NCBI GenBank assembly: GCA_020441345.1
Contig: JAGRMK010000020.1
Span: forward strand, 261 to 11,001
From: Paracoccaceae bacterium
GTDB taxonomy: Bacteria > Pseudomonadota > Alphaproteobacteria > Rhodobacterales > Rhodobacteraceae
Length of the DNA stretch: 10,741 nucleotides
Reading direction: 5' to 3'
Shown here: positions 1 to 6,768 of the stretch, piece by piece
Layout: each line of letters opens with the position of its first letter
How positions within the stretch are numbered: the first letter of the stretch is position 1
Position numbers and translations under genes: made by a program
The notes under the pieces: model-generated
Seen by the model: only the letters and a program-made list of their open reading frames with translations
Told to the model about the DNA's origin: nothing
Database searches by the model: none

Positions 1-752
1 AGCACCACGCGCTCGAAATCCAGCCCCGCCATCAACACGCGCACGCCCCGGCCTTCTTCGCCGAGGATATTCTCGAACGGCACCTCGACATTCTCGAACA
101 CCAGCTCGGCGGTGTTCGACCCACGCATTCCCATCTTGTCGAAATGCGCGCTGGTGCTGAACCCGGCCATGGTTTTCTCGATCAGGAAGGCGGTGATCCC
201 CTTCGATCCCGCCGACGGATCGGTCTTGGCGTAGACGACCAGAGTGTCGGCATCCGGCCCATTGGTGATCCAGTATTTCGTGCCGTTCAACACGAAGCGG
301 TCGTTCTTCTTTTCGGCGCGCAGGCTCATCGACACGACATCCGACCCGGCACTGGCCTCGGACATCGCCAGCGCGCCGACCTTGGCGCCACTTACCAGGT
401 CAGGAAGGTATTTCGCCTTCTGCTCGGGCGTGCCATTCAACTTGATCTGGTTCACGCAGAGGTTCGAATGCGCGCCATACGACAGGCTGACCGAGGCCGA
501 AGCGCGCGCGATTTCTTCCACCGCGACCGAATGCGCCAGATACCCCATCGCCGCGCCGCCGTATTCCTCCGAGACCGTAATCCCCAGAAGGCCCAGATCG
601 CCCATCTCGCGCCACAGCGCGGCCGGAAAGGCGTTGCTCTTGTCGATCTCGGCGGCCATCGGGCGCACCCGGTCTTGCGCCCAGCGATGCACGGTATCGC
701 GCAGCGCGTTGACGTCTTCGCCCAGGTCGAATTTCATGGATGCGGTGAACAT
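1..752 (-). CDS. ivd: Isovaleryl-CoA dehydrogenase, N-terminal 250 residues (runs off left edge)
   Basis: This is an FAD-dependent acyl-CoA dehydrogenase that oxidises isovaleryl-CoA to 3-methylcrotonyl-CoA in leucine degradation, passing electrons to electron-transfer flavoprotein in the cytoplasm. I translated it by hand from the reverse complement. The N-terminal helical domain is followed by the acyl-CoA dehydrogenase signature ALAMSEASAGSDV at about residues 127-139 and by YWITNG at 160-165 (flavin-contacting strand region). The helix-G segment GLDFERVV at 243-250 contains Glu247, matching the position of the catalytic base that sets isovaleryl-CoA dehydrogenases apart from medium- and short-chain enzymes (family knowledge). 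The start at 752 is chosen because GGAGGAGG lies just upstream; Met6 is a weaker alternative. The C-terminal third lies outside the window. The gene is first in its transcript, with its own promoter and operator. A close alternative is another short branched-chain acyl-CoA dehydrogenase, but the overall sequence looks like Ivd. Confidence 0.93.
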   Translation of the reverse strand, partial: MFTASMKFDLGEDVNALRDTVHRWAQDRVRPMAAEIDKSNAFPAALWREMGDLGLLGITVSEEYGGAAMGYLAHSVAVEEIARASASVSLSYGAHSNLCVNQIKLNGTPEQKAKYLPDLVSGAKVGALAMSEASAGSDVVSMSLRAEKKNDRFVLNGTKYWITNGPDADTLVVYAKTDPSAGSKGITAFLIEKTMAGFSTSAHFDKMGMRGSNTAELVFENVEVPFENILGEEGRGVRVLMAGLDFERVV

Positions 753-781
753 GGCCCCTCCTCCGGGTGCTGATCGGCAGC

Positions 782-803
782 TTATTGAACGCTCGTTCAA
801 TAA
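782..803. promoter_or_regulatory. Perfect palindromic operator in front of ivd
   Basis: Two 10-base arms, TTATTGAACG and its exact reverse complement, are separated by CT. The centre lies about 40 bases upstream of the ivd start. The site overlaps the last three bases of the proposed -10 box and the expected transcription start, the classic position for repression. Sites of the form TTGAAC-G/C-rich centre-GTTCAA are typical of TetR-family regulators that sense acyl-CoAs in fatty-acid and branched-chain amino-acid degradation (family knowledge). No regulator gene is in the window, so the identity of the binding protein is inferred. Seeing the palindrome is certain; its function is likely. Confidence 0.75.
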
Positions 804-829
804 ATACCCTGCACACCAGATTCGGTCAA
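801..829 (-). promoter_or_regulatory. Sigma-70-like promoter for ivd
   Basis: On the minus strand TTGACC (824-829) is separated by exactly 17 bases from TATTTA (801-806), a good match to the housekeeping -35/-10 consensus. Transcription would start roughly 40 bases upstream of the ivd ATG, inside the palindrome at 782-803. The match and spacing are seen directly; activity is inferred. Confidence 0.65.
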
Positions 830-865
830 ACAGAATCGCAAGAGTCCCTGTCCGACCCTGCGTCA

Positions 866-958
866 TCTTTGCTCTGGAAATATCCCCGCCGGAGGCAAAA
901 CCGCCCGCTCCGGGCCGCCAGGACCGGTGCGGGCTGACCACGGGCCGCCGCAGGCGGC
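866..958 (-). repeat. Composite intergenic element, copy 1 (two hairpins plus GATATTT core)
   Basis: Read on the minus strand, this element has hairpin A (GCCGCC, three-base loop, GGCGGC; 944-958), hairpin B (GCCCG, GAG, CGGGC; 903-915), an 18-base linker, and then a 19-base core at 866-884 of the form GATATTTYCAGAGYAAAGA. The same order of parts recurs at 8073-8133 on the plus strand. Sequences of this type recur between genes in Rhodobacteraceae genomes, by recollection and not checked. The element fills most of the gap between lysE-like and ivd. The two core copies differ at only two of 19 bases. Its function is unknown; at this copy the hairpins probably also end the upstream transcript. 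Confidence 0.6.
897..958 (-). terminator. Probable terminator region after the LysE-type exporter gene
   Basis: Two GC-rich stem-loops follow the exporter stop codon directly: GCCGCC/GGCGGC at 944-958 and GCCCG/CGGGC at 903-915. On the minus strand the second is followed by GGTTTTGCC, a short T run. The T run is too short for a textbook intrinsic terminator, so the call is moderate. The same bases are part of the composite repeat element. Confidence 0.45.
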
Positions 959-961
959 GCC

Positions 962-1555
962 TTATCGAAACACCAGCAGCGCCGACGCCGCAAGCAGCAC
1001 GGCCATGACCCGCAAGAACACCTTCCACGCCATCGGCGTCGCAAGAAGCGCGGTCAACAGCGATCCCGCCGCTGTCCAGAACAGGCAGACAACCAGGTTG
1101 AGCGAGGAAAACGCCGTGCCCAGGCGCAACGCCTCCAGCAGCATCGGCAACCCGGCGCTGTATCCCGCCGAGGCCGCAAAGGCGACCGCCCAGACCTTGG
1201 GGTTGATCCACTGAAACAGCACCGCACCCCAGAACGACAGCGGCTTTTCATCGGGATCCTGCGCCGCGCGCGGCTTGGCCGAGGCTTTCCACAAACCCCA
1301 GGCCATCCACAGGATGAACCCGCCCGCACCCAGTTTCAGCACCGTGTTCAAGACCGGCGAGGCCGTCACCGCGGCACCCACCCCCATCGCCGTGATCCCC
1401 GCCGTGATCCCGACGCCCAGCACCACGCCAAAAAGATGCGGCAAAGTGCGCCAGAACCCGAACCGCACCCCCGATGAGGTCAGCATGATGACATTCGGTC
1501 CGGGCGTGAACAGCCCCAGAAAGACAAACCCGTAGAGCACCGGATCGAAGAACAT
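962..1555 (-). CDS. LysE/RhtB-family amino acid exporter
   Basis: This 197-residue inner-membrane protein is of the usual length for LysE/RhtB translocators, which export amino acids or related metabolites. The N-terminal hallmark FTPGPN is at residues 16-21, followed by a glycine-rich membrane segment (about 40-63), another at about 70-90, the family-typical FQWINPKVW at 114-122, and three more hydrophobic helices up to the C-terminus, about six in all. The charged loop at about 91-106 (ASAKPRAAQDPDEK) is cytoplasmic in the family topology. The start at 1555 is supported by the position of the FTPGPN motif; the upstream AGGGG is a weak, slightly distant ribosome site, and no alternative in-frame start precedes it. 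Transcription probably begins in the gap after the dctM terminator. The substrate cannot be told from sequence. No adjacent LysR-type regulator is seen. Confidence 0.88.
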   Translation of the reverse strand: MFFDPVLYGFVFLGLFTPGPNVIMLTSSGVRFGFWRTLPHLFGVVLGVGITAGITAMGVGAAVTASPVLNTVLKLGAGGFILWMAWGLWKASAKPRAAQDPDEKPLSFWGAVLFQWINPKVWAVAFAASAGYSAGLPMLLEALRLGTAFSSLNLVVCLFWTAAGSLLTALLATPMAWKVFLRVMAVLLAASALLVFR

Positions 1556-1591
1556 CGGTGAACCCCTGTCTTGATGTTTGAAACAGTGAAA

Positions 1592-1616
1592 CGGGCGGCG
1601 GAAACCCCGCCGCCCG
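1592..1616 (-). terminator. Terminator after the TRAP operon
   Basis: A 10-base-pair GC stem (CGGGCGGCGG and its reverse complement) with a five-base loop starts 23 bases beyond the dctM stop codon. On the minus strand it is followed by TTTCACTG, so the T tract is short. It separates the TRAP operon from the exporter gene. Confidence 0.65.
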
Positions 1617-1639
1617 ACCCTCGATGATCGTTTCTCGAC

Positions 1640-3025
1640 TTACCCGCCGAGTGCGAAACTGGGCAACCACAGCACCAGCGCCGGGAACACCACGCACAGG
1701 AAAAGGCCGAGCACCTGAAGCATCACGAAGGGAATGATCCCGGCATAGATTTGCTGGATCTTCACCTCGGGCGGGGCCACCCCCTTGAGGTAGAACAGCG
1801 CAAAGCCGAAGGGCGGAGTCAGGAAGCTGGTTTGCAGATTCACCGCGACCAGGATCAGGAACCAGATGACAATCGGGTTCGACACCCCGTCCCAGACCCC
1901 GACATGTCCGCCAAAGTCCAGAAGCGCGACGATCGGGGCAAAGATCGGCAGCACAATCAGCGTGATCTCGATCCAGTCAAAGAAGAACCCCAGCGCAAAG
2001 ACCATGGCCATCAGCACGAACAGGATCGACCAGGGGCCGGCCGAAGAGCTCTGGATAAACTCGATGATCAGATGCTCGCCGCCAATCGACTTGAAGACGA
2101 AGGAAAACGCGGTCGCGCCGACGAAGATCCCGAACAGCATGGCCCCGGTCAGCGCCGACCGCTGGCAAACGTCCTTGAGCACCTCCCAACTGAGACGACG
2201 GTTGAACCAGGCGAGCAGAACCGAACCGGCGGCGCCCACGCCCGAGGCTTCGGTTGGCGTCGCGATCCCGGCAAAGATCGACCCCAGCACCGCCGAAATC
2301 AGGAAGATCGGCGGCAGGAAGGACCGGAAGATCATCTTCCAGAACTCGCCGCGCGTCGCCGGGCCCGCATCTTCGTCCATCGGCGGCGCCAGATGCGGTT
2401 TCCAGCGGCACAGCAGGAAAATGTAGAGCGTATACAGCAGCGCCAGCAGCACCCCCGGAACGATGGCGGCAATGAACACCGTGCCCACCGGAACCGACAG
2501 CAGGTCGGACATGATGACCAGCATGATCGACGGCGGAATCAGGATGCCCAGCGTCCCCGAAGCGGCGATCGTGCCGGTGGCCAGCGGGATCGAGTAATTG
2601 GCCTTGATCATCACCGGCAAGGCCATCAGCGTCATCATCACCACGGACGCGCCGATGATGCCCGTGGTCGCGGCCATGATCGTGCCCATCAGCGTCACCG
2701 ACAGCGCCAGCCCTCCGGGAACCCGGCGCAGCAGCACTTGCAAGGCCTCCAGCAGGTCCGTGGCGACCCCCGATTTTTCCAGCATGGTGCCCATGAAGGT
2801 GAACATCGGAATCGCCACCAGCACCAGGCTGGCCATTGTTCCGCCGTAGATCCGCAACGGGATCAACTGGATCTGGTCAAGCCGGAACACCCCAGCCCAA
2901 TCGCCCAGTACCGCGAACAGCAGCGCGATACCGCCCAGGATGAAGGCCACCGGATAGCCGGTGAACAGGACCACCGCCAGCACGCCGAACATGATCAGCG
3001 GCATGAAATGGATAATCGTTTCCAT
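1640..3025 (-). CDS. dctM: TRAP transporter large membrane subunit (DctM)
   Basis: This 461-residue, almost wholly hydrophobic protein has the length and pattern of the TRAP large subunit, the elevator-type transport domain of the ion-transporter superfamily. It couples sodium gradients to uptake of the substrate delivered by DctP. Family motifs visible are AIPMFTFMGTMLEKSG (71-86), GTLGILIPPS (157-166), GIATPTEASGVGAAG (253-267) and LTPPFGFALFYLKG (402-415). The paired proline/glycine-rich motifs at 157-166 and 402-415 fit the two re-entrant hairpins of the fold. The start at 3025 has GGGGA upstream and lies 14 bases after the dctQ stop, so the two are co-transcribed and probably translationally linked. 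The subunit is intact. It is the last gene of the operon and is followed by a stem-loop. Confidence 0.95.
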   Translation of the reverse strand: METIIHFMPLIMFGVLAVVLFTGYPVAFILGGIALLFAVLGDWAGVFRLDQIQLIPLRIYGGTMASLVLVAIPMFTFMGTMLEKSGVATDLLEALQVLLRRVPGGLALSVTLMGTIMAATTGIIGASVVMMTLMALPVMIKANYSIPLATGTIAASGTLGILIPPSIMLVIMSDLLSVPVGTVFIAAIVPGVLLALLYTLYIFLLCRWKPHLAPPMDEDAGPATRGEFWKMIFRSFLPPIFLISAVLGSIFAGIATPTEASGVGAAGSVLLAWFNRRLSWEVLKDVCQRSALTGAMLFGIFVGATAFSFVFKSIGGEHLIIEFIQSSSAGPWSILFVLMAMVFALGFFFDWIEITLIVLPIFAPIVALLDFGGHVGVWDGVSNPIVIWFLILVAVNLQTSFLTPPFGFALFYLKGVAPPEVKIQQIYAGIIPFVMLQVLGLFLCVVFPALVLWLPSFALGG

Positions 3026-3039
3026 GAAGAATTCCCCGA

Positions 3040-4044
3040 TCAGGCTTCTGCCGCGTGTGGCGTATGGGTGTCACCGGCGTATTGACCGGACTCGGCGCGC
3101 ATGCTTGCGGGGCCGAACAGATAGACAACGGATTTCAACGCCGCGGACAGACCCGCCAGGGCGACGAATACAAAGCCAAGCGGCAGGAATCCCTTGATGA
3201 TGAAGCGATGATCCAGGCCGGTCAACGCATCCGAGCCTTCGCCGATATGGAAGGCGCGCAGCGCGTTCTCGTTGCCGTATTCGATGACCACATAGCAATA
3301 CGGCACCATGAACAAGAGCGCCCCCAGAAGCTCGATCCAGGCGCGGCTGCGTGACCCCAGCGTATCGCGCACCAGCTCGATTCGCACATGAGCATCCCTT
3401 ACATAGCCATACCCCAGCGCCATCAGGAACAGCACGGCGTGCAGATGCCACTGCATTTCCTGCAACCGGGTCGAGCTGAACATCTCATACATCCAGGTGC
3501 TCGTGAAACTCGGATCCCAACCCAGATATTTGCGTTGGACCACGTCATAAAGAATGATCACGATCATCGGCAGGAACAGGAACGCCGCCAGGCTGCCAAC
3601 CTTGACGCAGGTCTTGGCCAGGCCGTTTGCCGCGTCCAGCATGTAACGATGCGCCCCCTGCGGTGCGCGCACCAGGGCCAGCAGGGCCGTGACGACAAAG
3701 AACACGGTCAGCGCGATCAGCAGCGGGGTCGCGTAATTCACCAGCGGCTCGAAGAACTCGAGCGTTGCCTGCGCCTCTTGCCAGCCGTCGCGTTCACGAC
3801 GGACGATGCGGCGCAACTGGTTCAACTGCGTTACAGTCAACGCCAGCGGCGTCGAAAACATGATCGACGACCAGCCCAGCAGCGTCGCCGCCACGAACCA
3901 GCCCGGACCGGCGCGCAACAGCAAGGCGCCGATGTGCGATACTACGATCACACCCAGCGCAACGAAGACCAGCGTCGAGGTCGGATCAAGCACAACGATC
4001 ACGGCCGCTGCCGCGATGGTGATCAATGACAGTATCGTGCCCAT
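3040..4044 (-). CDS. dctQ: TRAP transporter small membrane subunit (DctQ), long form
   Basis: This subunit pairs with DctM in the inner membrane and serves as its scaffold. At 334 residues it is about twice the length of ordinary DctQ proteins (roughly 160-200 residues, family knowledge). The canonical part is the C-terminal two thirds: hydrophobic segments at about 149-170, 198-214, 236-256 and 286-310, with the family-like stretch LQEMQWHLHAVLFLMALGYG at 194-213 followed by VRDAHVRIEL. The first about 130 residues add four further hydrophobic segments (about 4-20, 22-44, 47-70 and 105-126) and a basic loop at 78-88. The start at 4044 has AGGGA upstream; translation runs unbroken into the canonical part, so this is a real extension, not a start error. 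The gene lies 88 bases downstream of dctP and 14 bases upstream of dctM. Long DctQ forms probably accompany TakP-like binding proteins, but that is recollection. Confidence 0.9.
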   Translation of the reverse strand: MGTILSLITIAAAAVIVVLDPTSTLVFVALGVIVVSHIGALLLRAGPGWFVAATLLGWSSIMFSTPLALTVTQLNQLRRIVRRERDGWQEAQATLEFFEPLVNYATPLLIALTVFFVVTALLALVRAPQGAHRYMLDAANGLAKTCVKVGSLAAFLFLPMIVIILYDVVQRKYLGWDPSFTSTWMYEMFSSTRLQEMQWHLHAVLFLMALGYGYVRDAHVRIELVRDTLGSRSRAWIELLGALLFMVPYCYVVIEYGNENALRAFHIGEGSDALTGLDHRFIIKGFLPLGFVFVALAGLSAALKSVVYLFGPASMRAESGQYAGDTHTPHAAEA

Positions 4045-4084
4045 GGCCGTCCCTGCCCCCTGAATTTGATTTTTCTTGCGAGTC

Positions 4085-4111
4085 GGGGCACCCCGTTGCG
4101 CGGGGTGCCCC
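4085..4111 (-). promoter_or_regulatory. Stem-loop between dctP and dctQ
   Basis: A perfect 11-base-pair stem (GGGGCACCCCG with its reverse complement) and a five-base loop lies in the 88-base gap between dctP and dctQM. On the minus strand it is followed by GACTCGCAAG, with no T run, so it is not a classic intrinsic terminator. Such hairpins between binding-protein and permease genes protect the upstream message from 3' decay or attenuate read-through, giving more binding protein than membrane subunits (established for comparable transporter operons; inferred here). Confidence 0.7.
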
Positions 4112-4132
4112 TGGTCTCAGGCTGTCTGAAGA

Positions 4133-5164
4133 TCAGTCCAGATAGCCCAGATCGCGCCACCGGGCATATCCGGCACGGAACGCGAGGTAGCTTTCGTAGA
4201 CGCGGGCAAAGTCCTCGTCTTCGGCGACCAGTTCCGCGGCGACTTCATGCCAGGCGGCTTCCAGAGCCGCGAGGTCTTCGGTCGACCACTCGTGGATTTG
4301 CACGCCATGCTCTTCTTCCAGCACGCGCAGGGCTTCGACCTGGATCGCTTCGCCTTCGGCCAGGCCGTAGGTGATGTTGGCGTCACAGACCGTCTCGATC
4401 ATCAGCTGGGTGCGCTCGTCCAGCGATTCCCACAGATCAAGGTTGATCATCAGGTCGAACATCGTCGACTGCTGGTGCCAGCCCGGGAAATAATAGTGCT
4501 GCGCAACCTGGTAGAAACCGAGGTTGAGGTCGATGGCGGGCATCGAGAACTCGGTGGCGTCGATGGTGCCCAGTTCCAGCGCCGGGAAGATATCGCCGCC
4601 GGCCAGCAGCTGGGTGGACACGCCCATGCGCTCCATGACCTTGGCGCCCAGACCGAAGAAGCGCATCGACAGGCCGCGCAGATCCTCGACACCGTTCAGC
4701 TCGTTGCGGAACCAGCCCGACGCCTCGGGCGCGATCACGCCGCAGATGATCGAGTGGATGTTGTGGGGCTCATAGAGTTCTTCGAGGAAGTCCTGACCGC
4801 CGCCGAACTTCAGCCAGGCGATGTATTCGCCGGCTTGCGGACCGAACGGAACGGCCGCCAGCAGTTGCAGCGCCGGCACGCGGCCAGCCCAGTAGCCGGG
4901 GGTCGACCAACCGGCCTCAACAGCGCCCGAACCGACCGCATCGAACACTTCCAGCGCCGGAACGACGCCGCCCGGGTTCTGGAAGGTCATGGTGATTTCG
5001 CCACCGGTGATCGCGGTGATCTGGTCGGCGATGCGCTGACCCAGGGTGCCGAGCTGCGGAAGCGTGCCCGGATAGGTGGATTGCAGGTTCCAGTTTTGCT
5101 GCGCCGAAGCGGTGCCTGCGGCCATGGTGGCAACCAAGGCGGTTGTCGTCAGAATTTTCTTCAT
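4133..5164 (-). CDS. dctP: TRAP transporter periplasmic substrate-binding protein (DctP, TakP-like)
   Basis: This 343-residue protein captures an organic acid in the periplasm and hands it to DctQM. A Sec signal peptide is clear: MKK, a hydrophobic core, then GTASA with likely cleavage after Ala21. The mature protein has the TRAP binding-protein fold. LRGLSMRFFGLGAKVM (162-177) contains Arg168, at the position of the conserved arginine that binds the substrate carboxylate. GGDIFPALELGTIDATEF (189-206) and HYYFPGWHQQ (223-232) resemble TakP, the 2-oxo acid binding protein of Rhodobacter sphaeroides. Glu205-Phe206 lies where TakP, from memory, has a Glu-Trp pair at its metal site. The start at 5164 has GGGAGAGAG upstream. 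The gene heads the operon. The likely substrate class is a 2-oxo or related monocarboxylic acid; the exact ligand cannot be told. Confidence 0.93.
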   Translation of the reverse strand: MKKILTTTALVATMAAGTASAQQNWNLQSTYPGTLPQLGTLGQRIADQITAITGGEITMTFQNPGGVVPALEVFDAVGSGAVEAGWSTPGYWAGRVPALQLLAAVPFGPQAGEYIAWLKFGGGQDFLEELYEPHNIHSIICGVIAPEASGWFRNELNGVEDLRGLSMRFFGLGAKVMERMGVSTQLLAGGDIFPALELGTIDATEFSMPAIDLNLGFYQVAQHYYFPGWHQQSTMFDLMINLDLWESLDERTQLMIETVCDANITYGLAEGEAIQVEALRVLEEEHGVQIHEWSTEDLAALEAAWHEVAAELVAEDEDFARVYESYLAFRAGYARWRDLGYLD

Positions 5165-5322
5165 ATCTCTCTCCCTGTGAGCGGCTCGTTGTCATCGTTG
5201 GGGCTTTGCCCGGCACTCATCAGCCGCGCGATCAAGCGAACATGAAGGACCGGCTGCGTCAACCCTCAGTGCGGCAAAACCGCGCCGCCGGGTTCGGGCA
5301 GACTCTCCTCCATGGCTCAAGA

Positions 5323-5339
5323 GGTAAAATAATCTTACC
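5323..5339. promoter_or_regulatory. Candidate operator upstream of dctP
   Basis: An interrupted palindrome, GGTAA (5323-5327) and TTACC (5335-5339) with a seven-base A/T-rich centre, sits about 160 bases upstream of the dctP start in an unusually A/T-rich patch of the P450-dctP gap. On the minus strand it reads TTGGTAA, seven bases, TTACC. TGGT...ACC half-sites are typical of GntR-family regulators of acid-uptake operons (family knowledge). No regulator is nearby and I could not place a convincing -35/-10 pair, so this is tentative. Confidence 0.35.
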
Positions 5340-5361
5340 AATCTGTCCAAGAAAAAATTCT

Positions 5362-6768
5362 CTATGCGACAAATTCGCTCGGAACATCGGGTCTGCGCGT
5401 AATTTTCAACCAAATTCCATTGCGCGATCTGACGGTTAATTGCGCAACGGGTTCGGGGGGGTGTTTCGGGAGTCCCTCGAAGACAAAGGCCCGCGCCAAT
5501 AGCGCCAGGATCAGCGGCCCCTCGATCATCGCGAACCCGGCCCCGGTGCAAACCCGTGGCCCCGCTGAAAACGGCAGGAACCCGTCGCGCGCGGCCGCCT
5601 TGCCCTGGGGCGTTGACCAGCGCGCGGGACAGAACGCATCCGCGTCGTCCCATAGCGCCTGATGCCGCCCCAGATACCAGGGGCTGACCACCGCTTGCGC
5701 GCCTTTCGGAACCGACCGCCCCCGGAAGGTCGCCGGACAGGCTGCCTCGCGCACCAGCATCGGCACCGGCGGATAAAGTCGCAGCGCCTCGCGGAATACG
5801 TCGCGTGCCTGTTTGAGCCGCGTGACGGCGGAAAAATCGATCGGCTGATCCGGCTCTCCGCCCAACACGCGCGTCGCCTCGTCGGCCAGGTGCGCCTGGG
5901 TTTCGGGGTCCAGCGCCAGCACATACAGCGCCCAGGCCAGTGCCGAGGCCGAGGTTTCGTGACCGGCCAGAAAGAACACCGCCACCTGGTCGATCATCTC
6001 GTCATCGCCAAAGGTCTCGCCGGTCTGCGGGTCGGCGGTCGTCATGATCTTGGTCGCCAGATCGTCGGGCGCGGTGCCATCGGCAATCGAACGGCGCCGC
6101 GTCTCGACCATATCGCGGGTCAGGGCGCGGATCCGGCGGGCCGACCGCAGCGTCGCGCGGCGGTGAAACCGGGGCATCCAGCGCGGCAGCGGCAAAAAGG
6201 CGGCGAGGTTCAGCAAGGGTTGGGTGCCCTGGAAGGTGCGGAATTCGTGAAACACCGCCATCGCCGTCTGGTCCTCGATCGGCATCGAGAACAGGGTGCG
6301 AAAAATCACATCGGCCGTTGCGTGGCTCATTTGCGCCTCGACTTCGACCGCCTGGCCGTCGGCCAACGGTGTCAGGCGTGCCACTGAGGCCCGCGCTGCC
6401 GCCAGCATCGCCGGAAACGTGTCGCGCAGCCGTCCGCCCTCGAATGCCGGGTCGATGATGCGGCGCTGGCGTTCCCATTGCGCGCCATTGGTCAGGAACA
6501 CGCCCTGCCCCAGCAAGGGCTCCAACCCCGCCGCCATGCGGGGCGACTTGGGAAAATCGCGCGGATGCTCGGTCAGCACATGCCGCCACAGGGGCGGTTC
6601 GTTGACCAGAAACGTATGCAGGAACGGGATACGGAACTCGGCCATCTTGGCGCGATACAGACGCTCTGGATTTGCCGACAGGATGTCGTGCCGGAACGCC
6701 CGCAGATAGCGCAGAAAGTCGAACCGGTCGTCGCGGGACCGGGGCTTTGGCGGAACGATGCGGGTCAC
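5362..6768 (-). CDS. Cytochrome P450 monooxygenase
   Basis: This 468-residue soluble-type P450 has all core motifs intact. They are the heme-propionate-contact style WERQRRIIDPAF (98-109), the I-helix oxygen-activation motif AGHETS (268-273), the K-helix ExxR at Glu327-Arg330, the aromatic/Arg region FCPARW (379-384), and the heme loop FSAGPRVCTG (400-409) with Cys407 as the heme thiolate ligand. There is no N-terminal membrane anchor and no fused reductase domain, so it must use separate electron donors; none is encoded nearby. The start is GTG at 6768, overlapping the stop of the upstream hydrolase-like gene by four bases (GTGA), which predicts translational coupling. The substrate is unknown. 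The layout resembles CYP families acting on fatty acids, terpenoids or other hydrophobic compounds, but I cannot assign a family. Any product would be made beside the membrane hydrolase partner. Confidence 0.93.
   Translation of the reverse strand: MTRIVPPKPRSRDDRFDFLRYLRAFRHDILSANPERLYRAKMAEFRIPFLHTFLVNEPPLWRHVLTEHPRDFPKSPRMAAGLEPLLGQGVFLTNGAQWERQRRIIDPAFEGGRLRDTFPAMLAAARASVARLTPLADGQAVEVEAQMSHATADVIFRTLFSMPIEDQTAMAVFHEFRTFQGTQPLLNLAAFLPLPRWMPRFHRRATLRSARRIRALTRDMVETRRRSIADGTAPDDLATKIMTTADPQTGETFGDDEMIDQVAVFFLAGHETSASALAWALYVLALDPETQAHLADEATRVLGGEPDQPIDFSAVTRLKQARDVFREALRLYPPVPMLVREAACPATFRGRSVPKGAQAVVSPWYLGRHQALWDDADAFCPARWSTPQGKAAARDGFLPFSAGPRVCTGAGFAMIEGPLILALLARAFVFEGLPKHPPEPVAQLTVRSRNGIWLKITRRPDVPSEFVA

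Noticed and set aside
826..1044. Small minus-strand open frame covering the lysE-ivd gap
   Set aside because: Its C-terminal residues come from translating the repeat-element core, and the rest is a shifted frame of the exporter gene; no ribosome site.
1751..3085. Long plus-strand open frame of 444 codons opposite dctM
   Set aside because: It is extremely rich in Gln, His, Arg and Asp, with no domain, and exactly mirrors the hydrophobic codons of an unmistakable dctM. It is an antisense shadow of GC-rich coding DNA.
4085..4111. dctP-dctQ hairpin as an intrinsic terminator
   Set aside because: It has no T run on the minus strand, and the three TRAP genes must be co-expressed; better read as a stabiliser or attenuator.
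5143..5439. Plus-strand open frame of 98 codons across the dctP-P450 gap
   Set aside because: It overlaps the 5' end of dctP and the 3' end of the P450 gene in antisense and shows no recognisable features or ribosome site.
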